From positions 1-36,175 of IMG/VR virus record IMGVR_UViG_3300023179_000279: 36,175 bases of DNA; one strand, given 5' to 3'. A program made the position numbers and the translations under genes. Within the stretch, counting starts at the first letter, position 1. Each line of letters opens with the position of its first letter. Source of the stretch: a virus. Of the stretch, positions 13,164 through 21,355 are shown in pieces. Below the pieces are notes generated by a model, which did not search any database, had not been told where the DNA came from, and was given only the letters and a program-made list of their open reading frames with translations.

Positions 13164-13294
13164 CCTTGTCCTTTATATGGTTTTTTATAGTTTTTACTAT
13201 TTTTATTTTTACTAGTTGTTTTCTTAGAGTGGATTCCCGGTCTCTTTTTTCTTGGTTTTCTTTGCTTTACCTGTGTTGGTACTTTCAATGCCAT
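13160..13294 (-). CDS. Very basic 44-aa protein nested out of frame in the preceding gene
   Basis: An ATG at 13294 opens a frame that overlaps the last 71 nt of the 123-residue gene in another frame and continues past it. The product is rich in Lys and Arg (QRKPRKKRPGIHSKKTTSKN, then NSKNYKKPYKGQG) and resembles small basic phage proteins thought to bind nucleic acid. Its TGA is coupled to the next ATG. If it is real, there is no unexplained gap between 13224 and 13163. Confidence 0.62.
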   Translation of the reverse strand: MALKVPTQVKQRKPRKKRPGIHSKKTTSKNKNSKNYKKPYKGQG

Positions 13295-13595
13295 TGTCTT
13301 TTTCTGTTAATTGGTTTATAGCTGTTACTATTTGAGAACATTCTTCATATAGTTCTTTCTCAACATAATATTTTAAATTTTCTTGTAATGTCTCTACAAA
13401 GAAACGTCTTTCTAAAGTAATATCATAAGTAGCATTATCATCAACACAATTGATTGATAATACATGTACATGTTTTTTACGTGTGGAAATATTACTCAAT
13501 ATAGCTTCAACAATTGCTTTAGCTATGACGAAATCTTTTCTATCAATCATTTCTTGAAATTCATCACTGTTTTTCAAAGTAATTTCAGTAGCCAT
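13224..13595 (-). CDS. Hypothetical protein, 123 aa
   Basis: I do not recognise this protein. It has a soluble N-terminal domain of mixed helix and strand (about 1-100) and a Lys-rich tail (GKAKKTKKKETGNPL). The tail is encoded by the bases that also encode the start of the basic protein at 13160-13294, which may explain its composition. It begins 1 nt after the stop of the upstream small gene. Confidence 0.68.
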   Translation of the reverse strand: MATEITLKNSDEFQEMIDRKDFVIAKAIVEAILSNISTRKKHVHVLSINCVDDNATYDITLERRFFVETLQENLKYYVEKELYEECSQIVTAINQLTEKDNGIESTNTGKAKKTKKKETGNPL

Positions 13596-13596
13596 A

Positions 13597-13755
13597 TTAA
13601 AATAAATCTAAAAAGTTAGTGTTAATGTCTTTTTCTTTAAGTTTATTCATCTTGTCATCATTAGCTAACATTTTAGTAGCCAAACGTTCTAGGTGTTTAG
13701 ACTTAATAAGATCATAATTATCTATGATATCTTTATGTTCTTTATTCTTCTTCAT
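13597..13755 (-). CDS. Hypothetical small protein, 52 aa
   Basis: From ATG at 13755 the protein begins MKKNKEHKDIIDNYDLIKSK and ends INTNFLDLF, with TAA at 13597-13599. It is helical and highly charged. It lies between two supported genes with gaps of 13 nt and 1 nt. Function unknown. Confidence 0.62.
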   Translation of the reverse strand: MKKNKEHKDIIDNYDLIKSKHLERLATKMLANDDKMNKLKEKDINTNFLDLF

Positions 13756-13768
13756 CCATTAATAAATA

Positions 13769-14371
13769 TTAAATCCGGCTTATAAACTCACTTCCATCCT
13801 CAGGTGGAGGTGTCTGTTCTAATCCTAATTCTTTTAATCGCTGTAATGTATAATCATCTAACTCCCATTCCACATTACTTTCATTTACTGGTTTATGATC
13901 TTCAAGACCTTCAATCTGTTTATTGTTAAATACATCTCCAACCATTAAAAAATAACAATTGTAACATAACATTTCCATATTTTCTAATCGGTAATGTTGT
14001 TTATTATTATCCTTAAAATGTAGTATAAGTGGAATTTTATAGTCAGATACTCGGCGTTCATGAAATCCGCAATTAGAACACTCTTCCTTTAGATAACCCT
14101 CTTCAATTAATCTGTATTTTATTTTCTGAGGATTGAAGTGAGCCGGATCAATTCTGCCTTCTATAACGTCTAACAGCGCTGGATCTTTTTTTCTAGTACC
14201 ATTGTTTGATAAGAACTTAGGAATACCTTTACCTGATTGGTTTTTATGAGCATCAAATAATGTTATTCCGTCTTCGTTCTTATAAAACTTCATCCATTTT
14301 TTCATATGGATGTAAGACACATTCAAGTATCTAGCGGCGGCACGAACAGACTTAGTCTTGTTCATTGCCAT
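13769..14371 (-). CDS. HTH plus HNH-like zinc protein
   Basis: An N-terminal helix-turn-helix (about 7-30, KSVRAAARYLNVSYIHMKKW) is followed by a zinc region with CSNCG (about 97) and CYNC (about 136). Between these runs LILHFKDNNKQHYRLENMEML, which resembles the HNH fold but lacks the usual second His, so nuclease activity is doubtful. It may be a DNA-binding regulator or a decayed HNH homing enzyme. Coding-like sequence continues 18 codons upstream of the ATG (PKAKHLSKDQVIMAMNKTK) to an ATA at 14425-14423, just after a stop codon. The true start may therefore be a non-AUG codon or a mutated ATG. Confidence 0.72.
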   Translation of the reverse strand: MAMNKTKSVRAAARYLNVSYIHMKKWMKFYKNEDGITLFDAHKNQSGKGIPKFLSNNGTRKKDPALLDVIEGRIDPAHFNPQKIKYRLIEEGYLKEECSNCGFHERRVSDYKIPLILHFKDNNKQHYRLENMEMLCYNCYFLMVGDVFNNKQIEGLEDHKPVNESNVEWELDDYTLQRLKELGLEQTPPPEDGSEFISRI

Positions 14372-14438
14372 TATTACTTGGTCTTTGGAAAGATGCTTTG
14401 CTTTAGGTATAACTTTAAATTTTATTGGTTAATAACTT

Positions 14439-14469
14439 AAATTTAATAAAAAAGCTTAATTCCCCAAGC
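14439..14469 (-). promoter_or_regulatory. Weak promoter-like site GCTTGGG-N17-TAAATTT
   Basis: The boxes GCTTGGG (14469-14463) and TAAATTT (14445-14439) are separated by 17 nt, as in the other sites, but both diverge from the consensus. The site overlaps the hairpin at 14452-14471 and lies ahead of the HTH/HNH-like gene. Confidence 0.4.
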
Positions 14470-14471
14470 TT
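14446..14471 (-). terminator. Probable intrinsic terminator after the GIY-YIG gene
   Basis: On the minus strand AAGCTT (14471-14466) pairs with AAGCTT (14457-14452) around the loop GGGGAATT, followed by a run of T. The decamer AATTAAGCTT is also a direct repeat here. It follows the endonuclease stop at 14522 and would isolate that gene from the next. Confidence 0.55.
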
Positions 14472-14521
14472 AATTCAAAAAATATTTTCATTCAATAATT
14501 ATTTTTATTAATTGATTTTTA

Positions 14522-15199
14522 TCATATACATTTGTATTTCCAAATGAAATTACAGCAGGTTTGAATTTCTCCTCTACAACAAGCAGTTATATTTTGAATA
14601 AATATATTAAGATAGGTCGCTGCTTCTTTGGCACTACCCCATTCTTTTATTAAATCACCTTCTAAACTATATTGTAAAACGGGTTTTTTAGATTTAAAGT
14701 TTTTAGTAATAGGATTTAATTTTAATACTTTAGTATCTGTAAATCTAAAATTTTTAAGAGTCATAGTAGGGTGATTCACAATATGGGATAACCATCCTTT
14801 ACTCATATTTAATTCTAAAGATGCTTCATTAACACTTTTCCATTCTTTAATAAAGTTACCTTCTAAATCATATTGATAAATTTTTTTACTCATTTTAATT
14901 TTAGTTTCTTCACTAATAATACTATTTTGATTTCCTAATTTATGATTTAAACCTTCATTAATAGTATTAAAATGTAGTCCCCAATATATTTCTCGTTCAT
15001 TAAGTTGTTCTTTTGAACATTCCTCTAAAACTTCAAATTTATGGTTTTCATAACCATATTTTTTGAGGGAATTATAAAGTTTAAGCTGACATTTGATACT
15101 ATTAATATGCTTGTAATATTTCCATCTATTCTCAATATCAACTGATTGGCCAATGTAAATTCTACCTGATGGAGATGTTATCTTGTAAATACCTGTCAT
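14522..15199 (-). CDS. Free-standing GIY-YIG homing endonuclease
   Basis: The 225-residue protein has GIY at 3-5, YIG at 15-17, Arg25, and LNEREIYWGLHF near 72. A short NUMOD3-like stretch (ISEETKIKMSK) and two NUMOD1-like modules follow (KIYQYDLEGNFIKEWKSV; KPVLQYSLEGDLIKEWGSA). The nuclease half is closely similar to the enzyme inside thyA, so the two are recent relatives. The start is the ATG at 15199, preceded by TATAAATAATATT, similar to the TAATATT ahead of the thyA-borne enzyme. It lies between genes and disrupts none that I can see. Confidence 0.9.
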   Translation of the reverse strand: MTGIYKITSPSGRIYIGQSVDIENRWKYYKHINSIKCQLKLYNSLKKYGYENHKFEVLEECSKEQLNEREIYWGLHFNTINEGLNHKLGNQNSIISEETKIKMSKKIYQYDLEGNFIKEWKSVNEASLELNMSKGWLSHIVNHPTMTLKNFRFTDTKVLKLNPITKNFKSKKPVLQYSLEGDLIKEWGSAKEAATYLNIFIQNITACCRGEIQTCCNFIWKYKCI

Positions 15200-15242
15200 A
15201 ATATTATTTATAACAAATATATACAAGTTTCTTTAGGCACTT

Positions 15243-15608
15243 TTATTCTTCTTCAAAATTAAAATCATCAATTTCTTCTTCAAATGAGTTTTCAACCTCT
15301 GGTTTATCATCGGTTTCAAAATCGTCTACTGTTGGTATAACCTCATCTTCATCCATTGACACCACCTTTGGTACAGGCGTTTCTTTAACTTGTCTTTTCC
15401 AGTTGTTCTCAATTTCCATCATCTTATCCCAATCCTCTCTTTCAACCGCGTATGTTTCAATCCAAGTATGATCACCTTCACCCATTTGTATTGTTACCGC
15501 TACTTTCTTTTCAGCAGTTGAATGTTGTGTACATGTTTGTGTATGGGGTAATATAGCTATCCTCCTTGGATCAATTTCAATCCCACATGTAATACATTTT
15601 CTACTCAT
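15243..15608 (-). CDS. Zinc-ribbon-like protein with acidic tail, 121 aa
   Basis: The N-terminus MSRKCITCGIEIDPRRIAIL with a later Cys (THTQTC-type) resembles the C-terminal zinc motif of DksA/TraR-like proteins, though here it lies at the start of the protein. The last 40 residues are strongly acidic (FEEEIDDFNFEEE). Acidic-tailed phage proteins may mimic DNA or bind polymerase, but no partner is visible. The gene ends 44 nt before the GIY-YIG start. Confidence 0.6.
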   Translation of the reverse strand: MSRKCITCGIEIDPRRIAILPHTQTCTQHSTAEKKVAVTIQMGEGDHTWIETYAVEREDWDKMMEIENNWKRQVKETPVPKVVSMDEDEVIPTVDDFETDDKPEVENSFEEEIDDFNFEEE

Positions 15609-15615
15609 ATAACCT

Positions 15616-16002
15616 TTATTTTGTTTTTATTATTTTATCTACTAGGTTCCAAAGATCAAGTGGTGTTTTCAACTTGTATTCTTTTTTAGGTTTATCTTTA
15701 ATTGTCACTTCAATGGTAAGTAAGTTTCCATCTTTATCATAACGATCATATACATACCATAAAATTAAAGAACTAATTGCGTCTCCATATTTGAGGTACA
15801 ATAGATCTTCAATCATGGTAAAGTAATGTTGTTCATACTGATAGAAATCAACACCCACTTGAGATTGAAGTAAATTGGTCCTTAACCAGCATTGTTCAAG
15901 AGTAGCAACAATGTTCATGAACATTTCTTTCTCCTCTGATTTAGTGTTAAGATTTATTTTTAATCTATTTCCAAAAGTATTTCCAAAATTACTTATGCTC
16001 AT
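15616..16002 (-). CDS. Hypothetical protein, 128 aa
   Basis: I do not recognise this protein. It is mixed alpha/beta with many Tyr residues (GVDFYQYEQHYFTMIEDLLY; ILWYVYDRYDKDG) and a short Lys-rich end. It overlaps the end of the preceding 60-residue gene by 14 nt and is probably coupled with it. Confidence 0.7.
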   Translation of the reverse strand: MSISNFGNTFGNRLKINLNTKSEEKEMFMNIVATLEQCWLRTNLLQSQVGVDFYQYEQHYFTMIEDLLYLKYGDAISSLILWYVYDRYDKDGNLLTIEVTIKDKPKKEYKLKTPLDLWNLVDKIIKTK

Positions 16003-16171
16003 TTTTTAGTCCTATTGAGTATATTTTAAGAAATTCATTTATAGGCATATTTTTAATAGTAGCGAAATGTTTTGTTGCTTCACCTATATCAGATGATACA
16101 CATACACCTAATGATTCTTTACGAATATCTAGGTGTGAGTAATAATAATATTTGCAGTAGTGTTTTTGCAT
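15989..16171 (-). CDS. Hypothetical protein, 60 aa
   Basis: It begins MQKHYCKYYYYSHLDIRKES and continues as a soluble alpha/beta peptide. The ATG at 16171 lies 6 nt after the -10 box of the promoter at 16178-16209, so a leaderless mRNA is predicted. The frame opens further upstream, but that part reads through the promoter. Confidence 0.65.
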   Translation of the reverse strand: MQKHYCKYYYYSHLDIRKESLGVCVSSDIGEATKHFATIKNMPINEFLKIYSIGLKNEHK

Positions 16172-16177
16172 TACTAT

Positions 16178-16209
16178 AAATATAATAATAAAAAGTTTGA
16201 AAGCCAAAT
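16178..16209 (-). promoter_or_regulatory. Putative promoter ATTTGGC-N18-TATATTT
   Basis: ATTTGGC at 16209-16203, an 18-nt spacer and TATATTT at 16184-16178, then 6 nt to the ATG at 16171. The stop codon of the large glycosyltransferase gene (16209-16211) touches the -35 box. Confidence 0.68.
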
Positions 16210-17339
16210 TATAATTTAATAAGAGTATTTTGATACTCATTCATTGAGTTAATAGTGATTTTTAAGTTATCTAACTCAAATATACCTACCTCACCATTGT
16301 CTTTAATGATATCTGATAATTGTTGTATAAGACTGAATTGGTTGTTTCCGAATTTAAAACCATCAAATTCAATTAATATGTTATTTTGTTTTTTACTATG
16401 ATATGGCTTAATACGTTCTGATAAGTCAAATTTAGTATTTGGTTGTTCTTTTTTAATATAATCATCATAATTACAATCAACATATAATGTTGAACACCAT
16501 GGTTCTAAGGCTTCTAATAATTGTTGGTTACAATTTTTAATTATAAATCCTATATCATATTTACAAGGAATAATTGGATATTGATACTCATCATTTTTTA
16601 TCCAAGAACCCCATTTACGTAAATAATTTTTAGCAGCTCGTTGAGATACAATTTTATAATAATCATCATCTTTCCCAACTTGTTCATTCCATCTATGGCC
16701 TCTGCAAGTTAAATGATACACAAAAGCATCTCTCGATTGAATTAACTCATAACCCGCTAATATCCATCTTTGAAATATATCTGAGTCTTCATATGGGAAT
16801 GGAGCAAACAATGGATCATGTCCTCCAATTGCTTGGAAATCTTTTTTATAAAGAATCCAAGGTGCGAACATTCCTCTTGTGGTTTGATCTTTAAACTCAT
16901 TCTGTACTTCTAAAACATATTTTTCAAAAGCGTCTATGTTTAGAGTATTAAAATCCATTCCAAAATCTTTAATAATTTTTTCTTTACCTTCTGGGTGAAG
17001 TGGAGGTTCAATTCTAGTAGCGCATACTACTTTACCTGGTTGTAAATGTTTTAATAGATTCTTAACATAATTAGGGCCTACAATCATATCAGCATGTAGT
17101 ATACCAACTATTTCATTTGTTGCTAACTCTATTCCTTTGTCATAAAGTATAGTGTGACCTACTCTTTCTTCGCTTCTATATTTAATACAGTCTTGTTGTT
17201 GTATCCATTCCCAAGAACCATCTGTTGAACCATCATCTAATAGTATTATTTCAGTTTCAGGTTCATGTTTTTTGATAGAACTATAAACATTTTTTAAATG
17301 TTGTAAGTTATTATAACTAGGAATTATAAATGAGATCAT
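16209..17339 (-). CDS. Glycosyltransferase, GT-A fold (family 2-like), with C-terminal extension
   Basis: The N-terminal 240 residues form a GT2 domain: ISFIIPSYNN at the start, LLDDGSTDGS (about 33-42), a DxD-like HADMIVG (about 82-88), and the acceptor-side EDSDIF near 190. About 110 further residues follow with no recognised motif (from about 265), so the protein is longer than a minimal GT2 and may carry a second, perhaps methyltransferase-like or binding, domain. It is the last gene of the glycosylation island and likely transfers sugars to DNA, virion proteins or host glycans. Confidence 0.85.
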   Translation of the reverse strand: MISFIIPSYNNLQHLKNVYSSIKKHEPETEIILLDDGSTDGSWEWIQQQDCIKYRSEERVGHTILYDKGIELATNEIVGILHADMIVGPNYVKNLLKHLQPGKVVCATRIEPPLHPEGKEKIIKDFGMDFNTLNIDAFEKYVLEVQNEFKDQTTRGMFAPWILYKKDFQAIGGHDPLFAPFPYEDSDIFQRWILAGYELIQSRDAFVYHLTCRGHRWNEQVGKDDDYYKIVSQRAAKNYLRKWGSWIKNDEYQYPIIPCKYDIGFIIKNCNQQLLEALEPWCSTLYVDCNYDDYIKKEQPNTKFDLSERIKPYHSKKQNNILIEFDGFKFGNNQFSLIQQLSDIIKDNGEVGIFELDNLKITINSMNEYQNTLIKL

Positions 17340-17344
17340 AAATT

Positions 17345-17965
17345 TTATTTTATAAATAATACATCTTTTTGATATTCGTCTAACGTAACTTCGTTTAATA
17401 TTCTAAATCCAAATTGAGTCAAATAATCTACTACATCTTGATAATATGATTGTCCTTCCCACACTTGTTTTAACTCTAATTCAACTTGGATAGCTTTGAT
17501 ATTGGTAATTTTTTCTCCGAAACCTTTTAATACTTGTAATGCCATTCCTTCAACATCAATTTTAATTAAATCAAAATAATCAACATTTAAATGTACCATT
17601 ATTTCTTCCATTCTCCAAGCGTCTATTTCTATTTTTTCACTTATAAAAGAATCAAGAGTTCTATTTAGTAGAGAAGATACCCCTACATTTTTTTCTTCCC
17701 CTAATACCCCAGCGTTAAATTCTACTACTTCAGTTTTGTCTGAAGCGGCTATATTAAATGTATTAAAATGAGGATATTGATTTATTATATATGAATAACA
17801 TTGGGGATGTGCTTCTATTATATAACAATGTTTATTACTTAATCCCCAAAAATTACATACATAATTAGTATCATGTCCATCTCTACTCCCAATTTCAATA
17901 AAGTTAGTTGGTTGGAAGTTATTTTCTTTTAATAAAAAAGTCAGTTGATTTAGATCATGTCTCAT
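17345..17965 (-). CDS. FkbM-family SAM-dependent methyltransferase
   Basis: The 206-residue protein has the AdoMet-binding FIEIGSRDG (about 23-31), IIEAHPQC (acidic residue at the end of strand 2), NIAASDK, and the FkbM signature DLIKIDVEGMALQVLKGFG (about 137-155). FkbM enzymes usually O-methylate sugars or natural products, so it probably modifies glycans made by the neighbouring transferases. Its ATG overlaps the upstream TGA (17962-17965). Confidence 0.85.
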   Translation of the reverse strand: MRHDLNQLTFLLKENNFQPTNFIEIGSRDGHDTNYVCNFWGLSNKHCYIIEAHPQCYSYIINQYPHFNTFNIAASDKTEVVEFNAGVLGEEKNVGVSSLLNRTLDSFISEKIEIDAWRMEEIMVHLNVDYFDLIKIDVEGMALQVLKGFGEKITNIKAIQVELELKQVWEGQSYYQDVVDYLTQFGFRILNEVTLDEYQKDVLFIK

Positions 17966-18819
17966 GAATTTGATACTTTAATTTTAAATTCAGTTATTAA
18001 ATTATATAACTCTTGGTCTGTTATTTTTTGTTTATCTTGTATTTTAACATTAATTAAAGGCTTAATATAATCTTTATTTGTTAAAAAACATTTTCCTATT
18101 TCACTAACTACTACACCACCAACAATATATTGTGATATAATATCTGATCCACAAAACGATAAATAAGTATCATCTGGGGCGTATGAACCTAATTCTTCTA
18201 CTAAAGGTATTTTATTAAAAACTGAATTTTTGATAAGATTAAACCATCCTCCTCCAAATTTTATAGTATTATTTTTACGTACATAAACATGGTTTTCGCT
18301 AACTAATTTTTCTAAACTATATAAATCAAAGTAGTCTCTATGGTTATGGGGTTCATTTAAAAACTTATCATGTGTTATGCAATCCCAACTGTGATCCCAA
18401 TATTTAATAATCTCAGGAGACACTATAAAATACTCATCTGTAATTTGACGAGAAGAATGAATCAGATAAGGTAAAGTCAAATGAGAAAAGTATAGATCAG
18501 AATCTAACCATATTACAAAATCTTGTTCTTTAGATTGGACTTGTCTTCTTTTATCAGTACATCCTTTTATATTTGGATCAGTATCAAAGTTAACTGTAAA
18601 ATATTGTTTTAATTTAGTCTCTAAATATTTAAATTTATTTATAAAATACTCAGAAGGTAAAGTACTATTATTCCAATCTACTATTTCTAAATTCATAGTT
18701 ATATCAAATATGATTTCATCATTTTCAATATAATATGAACTTTTAATATGTTGATCTATTTGTCTATCTAGATCATCTATTTCCCAGGGTTGAATATATT
18801 GTACTATTCTATACTTCAT
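17962..18819 (-). CDS. Glycosyltransferase-like protein, GT-A type
   Basis: Although divergent, it has FVIWLDSDLYFS (DxD motif, about 121-132), GGGWFNLIKNSVF (about 189), and YAPDDTYLSF (about 213), a pattern typical of GT-A enzymes that bind nucleotide-sugars through a metal. The first 110 residues are acidic and hydrophobic. It overlaps the gene before by 11 nt and the FkbM gene by ATGA. Donor and acceptor are unknown. Confidence 0.72.
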   Translation of the reverse strand: MKYRIVQYIQPWEIDDLDRQIDQHIKSSYYIENDEIIFDITMNLEIVDWNNSTLPSEYFINKFKYLETKLKQYFTVNFDTDPNIKGCTDKRRQVQSKEQDFVIWLDSDLYFSHLTLPYLIHSSRQITDEYFIVSPEIIKYWDHSWDCITHDKFLNEPHNHRDYFDLYSLEKLVSENHVYVRKNNTIKFGGGWFNLIKNSVFNKIPLVEELGSYAPDDTYLSFCGSDIISQYIVGGVVVSEIGKCFLTNKDYIKPLINVKIQDKQKITDQELYNLITEFKIKVSNS

Positions 18820-19552
18820 AATTATAGTTTGCTGAGTGATGTCTAAATTCGTTTACTTTATCCATTAGATTATTTTTATGGAAGTATTCAAACATATGTT
18901 GTTCTGCTTTTTGAGAATATTCTGATTGTTTTATATCACTCTTCTCAGATCTATAAGTAAATGCTGAAAAATGAATTATTGGTAACCAATCTATAACTCC
19001 TACTTTCCAATTATTTTGTTCACATGTGATCCCTGAAAGTATATCTTGGCCCCAACCGTATATTAATTCATTAGGAAATTGCTCCATAGCGTCTAAATAT
19101 CTTCTATGGATCATAGGTGCTTGAAAATCTACCCACTTTACGTCTCTAGTTTTAGTAGCTCCCCAATTATGGACTGACTTCCAGAAACACTGTCCTTTTT
19201 CAGGTTGTAGAACACATGGACTTAAAATTGTATAATTTTCTTCAAACATTACTCGTCTCATTTCTTTTACAAAATTAGGACCATGTAAAATGATATCATT
19301 ATTCAATGATAGAAAAGAATCATATTTATCATCTTGTTTAAAGAGCTGCATAGTTAAATTTAAAGCTCCTCCAAAATAGCAATTATACTCAGTTTCAAAC
19401 GAAGTATATTTACTTTTACCTTCAGGCTTTGAAGCATTATCTAATATAAAAACATCATAAAGATTATTTTCATATGGTTTTAAACTTTCATAAAGCTGAT
19501 CAGTTAAATCAGGCATGTTATGATTGTAAATTACTACTAATGTTTTTTTCAT
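18809..19552 (-). CDS. Glycosyltransferase family 2 (rhamnosyltransferase-like)
   Basis: The start is KTLVVIYNHNMPDLT, followed by FILDNASKPEG (nucleotide-binding strand), YFGGALNLTM, and SLNNDIILHG (DxD-like). The pattern YNHN, DNAS, NND resembles rhamnosyl- and related GT2 transferases. The 247-residue length is near the family minimum. It sits 4 nt after the epimerase stop, so sugar supply and transfer are encoded together. Confidence 0.82.
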   Translation of the reverse strand: MKKTLVVIYNHNMPDLTDQLYESLKPYENNLYDVFILDNASKPEGKSKYTSFETEYNCYFGGALNLTMQLFKQDDKYDSFLSLNNDIILHGPNFVKEMRRVMFEENYTILSPCVLQPEKGQCFWKSVHNWGATKTRDVKWVDFQAPMIHRRYLDAMEQFPNELIYGWGQDILSGITCEQNNWKVGVIDWLPIIHFSAFTYRSEKSDIKQSEYSQKAEQHMFEYFHKNNLMDKVNEFRHHSANYNYEV

Positions 19553-19556
19553 TGTT

Positions 19557-20561
19557 TTATTTTTTCCAAAATGAATAAATACCTTTATCTAACTCATATG
19601 AAGGCCATACAAAACGATCACGTTTAGGTTGTTGATTTGCCCATTTCCACATATTAGTTAATCCTTCTTTTAAATCTGTTTTATGTTCAAACCCTAAAAT
19701 ATCTACTGATTTTTGCCAAGTAGGAATAGAGTGTTTTACTTCATGACGTTGTTCTCTATAATCTACTACTCCATCACCAATAATTTCTCTTAATATAGTA
19801 TTAGCTTCATTAATTGAGTATTCTTTAATACCTCCTAGATTAATTATTTGTTTTGAAGCTCCGGGTAGCATAGCTGCATTCCATAATGGCTCTAAACTAT
19901 CATCTATATAACTGAATGCTCGTGTTTGGTTTCCATCTCCAAATATAGTCATTGGCTCTTTATTTAAATGTTGATACATCCAAATACCTAATACGTTTCT
20001 ATATTTGTCCCAAATATTTTGCTTAATACCATAAACGTTGTGAGGACGAATAATACACCAATCTAAACCATGTTGTTCTCCAGCTATTTGAATATCCATT
20101 TCACAAGCGTATTTAGCTACTCCGTATGGGTCAATTGGTTTTGGAATTTGGATTTCATCAAATACTCCACCATAACCATGACCATAAACTGCTAAAGTAG
20201 ATGTAAACACTAAACGTTTAACATTATAATGAATACATTCATTAATAATATTCGCTGTTACAATAAGATTGTTTTGGTAATTATAATTACGAATAAAAGG
20301 TGATAAACCTTCAGCCGCATACGCAGCTAAATGAAAAACATAGTCTGGTTGATATTTTTCAAAAACTTGTTTTAAAGTAATCTGATTAGTTAAATTCATC
20401 TCTATAAATTTAACTTTAGGGTTGATATTTTCAACGTATCCTCCGCTTAAATCATCTATCCCTATTACTTGATATTCTGGGTGGTTTTCTAAGATCCAGT
20501 CGGAAAGACGACTGCCTAATAAACCCGCTACTCCTGTTATTAATATTGTTTTATTATTCAT
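19557..20561 (-). CDS. NAD-dependent nucleotide-sugar epimerase/dehydratase (extended SDR)
   Basis: The 334-residue protein has the Rossmann motif GVAGLLG (10-16), the active-site TST (120-122), YGVAK (Tyr146, Lys150), IIRPHNVYG, and the FGDGNQTRAFSYIDD segment that contacts the nucleotide-sugar. This matches UDP-glucose 4-epimerase-type and related C4-epimerases. The exact sugar cannot be read from motifs alone. It probably makes a donor for the surrounding transferases. It overlaps the upstream gene by 8 nt. Confidence 0.87.
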   Translation of the reverse strand: MNNKTILITGVAGLLGSRLSDWILENHPEYQVIGIDDLSGGYVENINPKVKFIEMNLTNQITLKQVFEKYQPDYVFHLAAYAAEGLSPFIRNYNYQNNLIVTANIINECIHYNVKRLVFTSTLAVYGHGYGGVFDEIQIPKPIDPYGVAKYACEMDIQIAGEQHGLDWCIIRPHNVYGIKQNIWDKYRNVLGIWMYQHLNKEPMTIFGDGNQTRAFSYIDDSLEPLWNAAMLPGASKQIINLGGIKEYSINEANTILREIIGDGVVDYREQRHEVKHSIPTWQKSVDILGFEHKTDLKEGLTNMWKWANQQPKRDRFVWPSYELDKGIYSFWKK

Positions 20562-21354
20562 AATTTAAAGGTGCGTTAAAGTTTGATTGTAAAACTATAC
20601 CGTAATATAGTTTAGAGTATACTTCTTCTGTGTATTTTTGTTCTCTAGCTTGAATATATTGTAATGGGTAATGAAACACCTTAAATAAAGGCTGTACTGG
20701 AAGTATTTCAAACGGTTTAAACGCTAATAACGCTTCTCCATACCATGTGAACTCACTTGGGCAATATTCTATCAGTTTAGAAAATGTTAACTCATTAGGA
20801 ATAATATAATTTTCCTCTAAAGATTTCCAAACTTTTCTTGACCAAATTGTAGGAGAAGGTCCAAAGTCCCATCTCTTATTTAATTTACGATTGAATAAAT
20901 TCATTACTTGATCTTTTTCATTATTAAATCCTTCCTGAGGATTAAAATGTAGATGTATATGAGCCCATTCAAATAGTTCTTTTTGTTCATGCATTACAGT
21001 GTAAGGAACATCATCATATGCAATAAAATCTTTTTTAAAAAATGGTTTAATAAAATATGAATCAGAATCAATACATAAATAATTTTCACATAAGTTTAAT
21101 TTCCAGAAATTAGACTTAACTATTTGTTGTTGTTCCCATTTTCTACTATTAGAATTCACTTGTTGTATTTCCTCATCAGAAATTAATTCTACAGATGGTA
21201 AATTTCTTTTTTTAAAGATATTTAGATCTTGTTTTGGAACACTTACATAGAATCTAAGGTTATCTTTATTATACTTCTGTATAGAGTAGGCTAGTTTTTC
21301 TACTCTATCTAAATCATTTATATATGATTTACAATATAAAACTAAAGAATCCAT
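20554..21354 (-). CDS. DUF6492-like glycosyltransferase
   Basis: The 266-residue protein contains QQIVKSNFWKLNLCENYLCI followed by DSDSYFIKPF, the DxD-bearing core of this GT-A-like family, and FTWYGEALLAF further on, another family hallmark. The first residues (LVLYCKSYINDLDRVEKLAY) form the first beta-alpha unit. It is one base downstream of the methyltransferase and overlaps the epimerase, so it belongs to the island. Donor unknown. Confidence 0.75.
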   Translation of the reverse strand: MDSLVLYCKSYINDLDRVEKLAYSIQKYNKDNLRFYVSVPKQDLNIFKKRNLPSVELISDEEIQQVNSNSRKWEQQQIVKSNFWKLNLCENYLCIDSDSYFIKPFFKKDFIAYDDVPYTVMHEQKELFEWAHIHLHFNPQEGFNNEKDQVMNLFNRKLNKRWDFGPSPTIWSRKVWKSLEENYIIPNELTFSKLIEYCPSEFTWYGEALLAFKPFEILPVQPLFKVFHYPLQYIQAREQKYTEEVYSKLYYGIVLQSNFNAPLNYE

Positions 21355-21355
21355 A

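Noticed and set aside
15205-15212. T4-type late promoter TATAAATA ahead of the second GIY-YIG gene
   Set aside because: It lies only 6 nt before the start codon, and the other genes in the window lack a matching element, so chance in AT-rich DNA is more likely.
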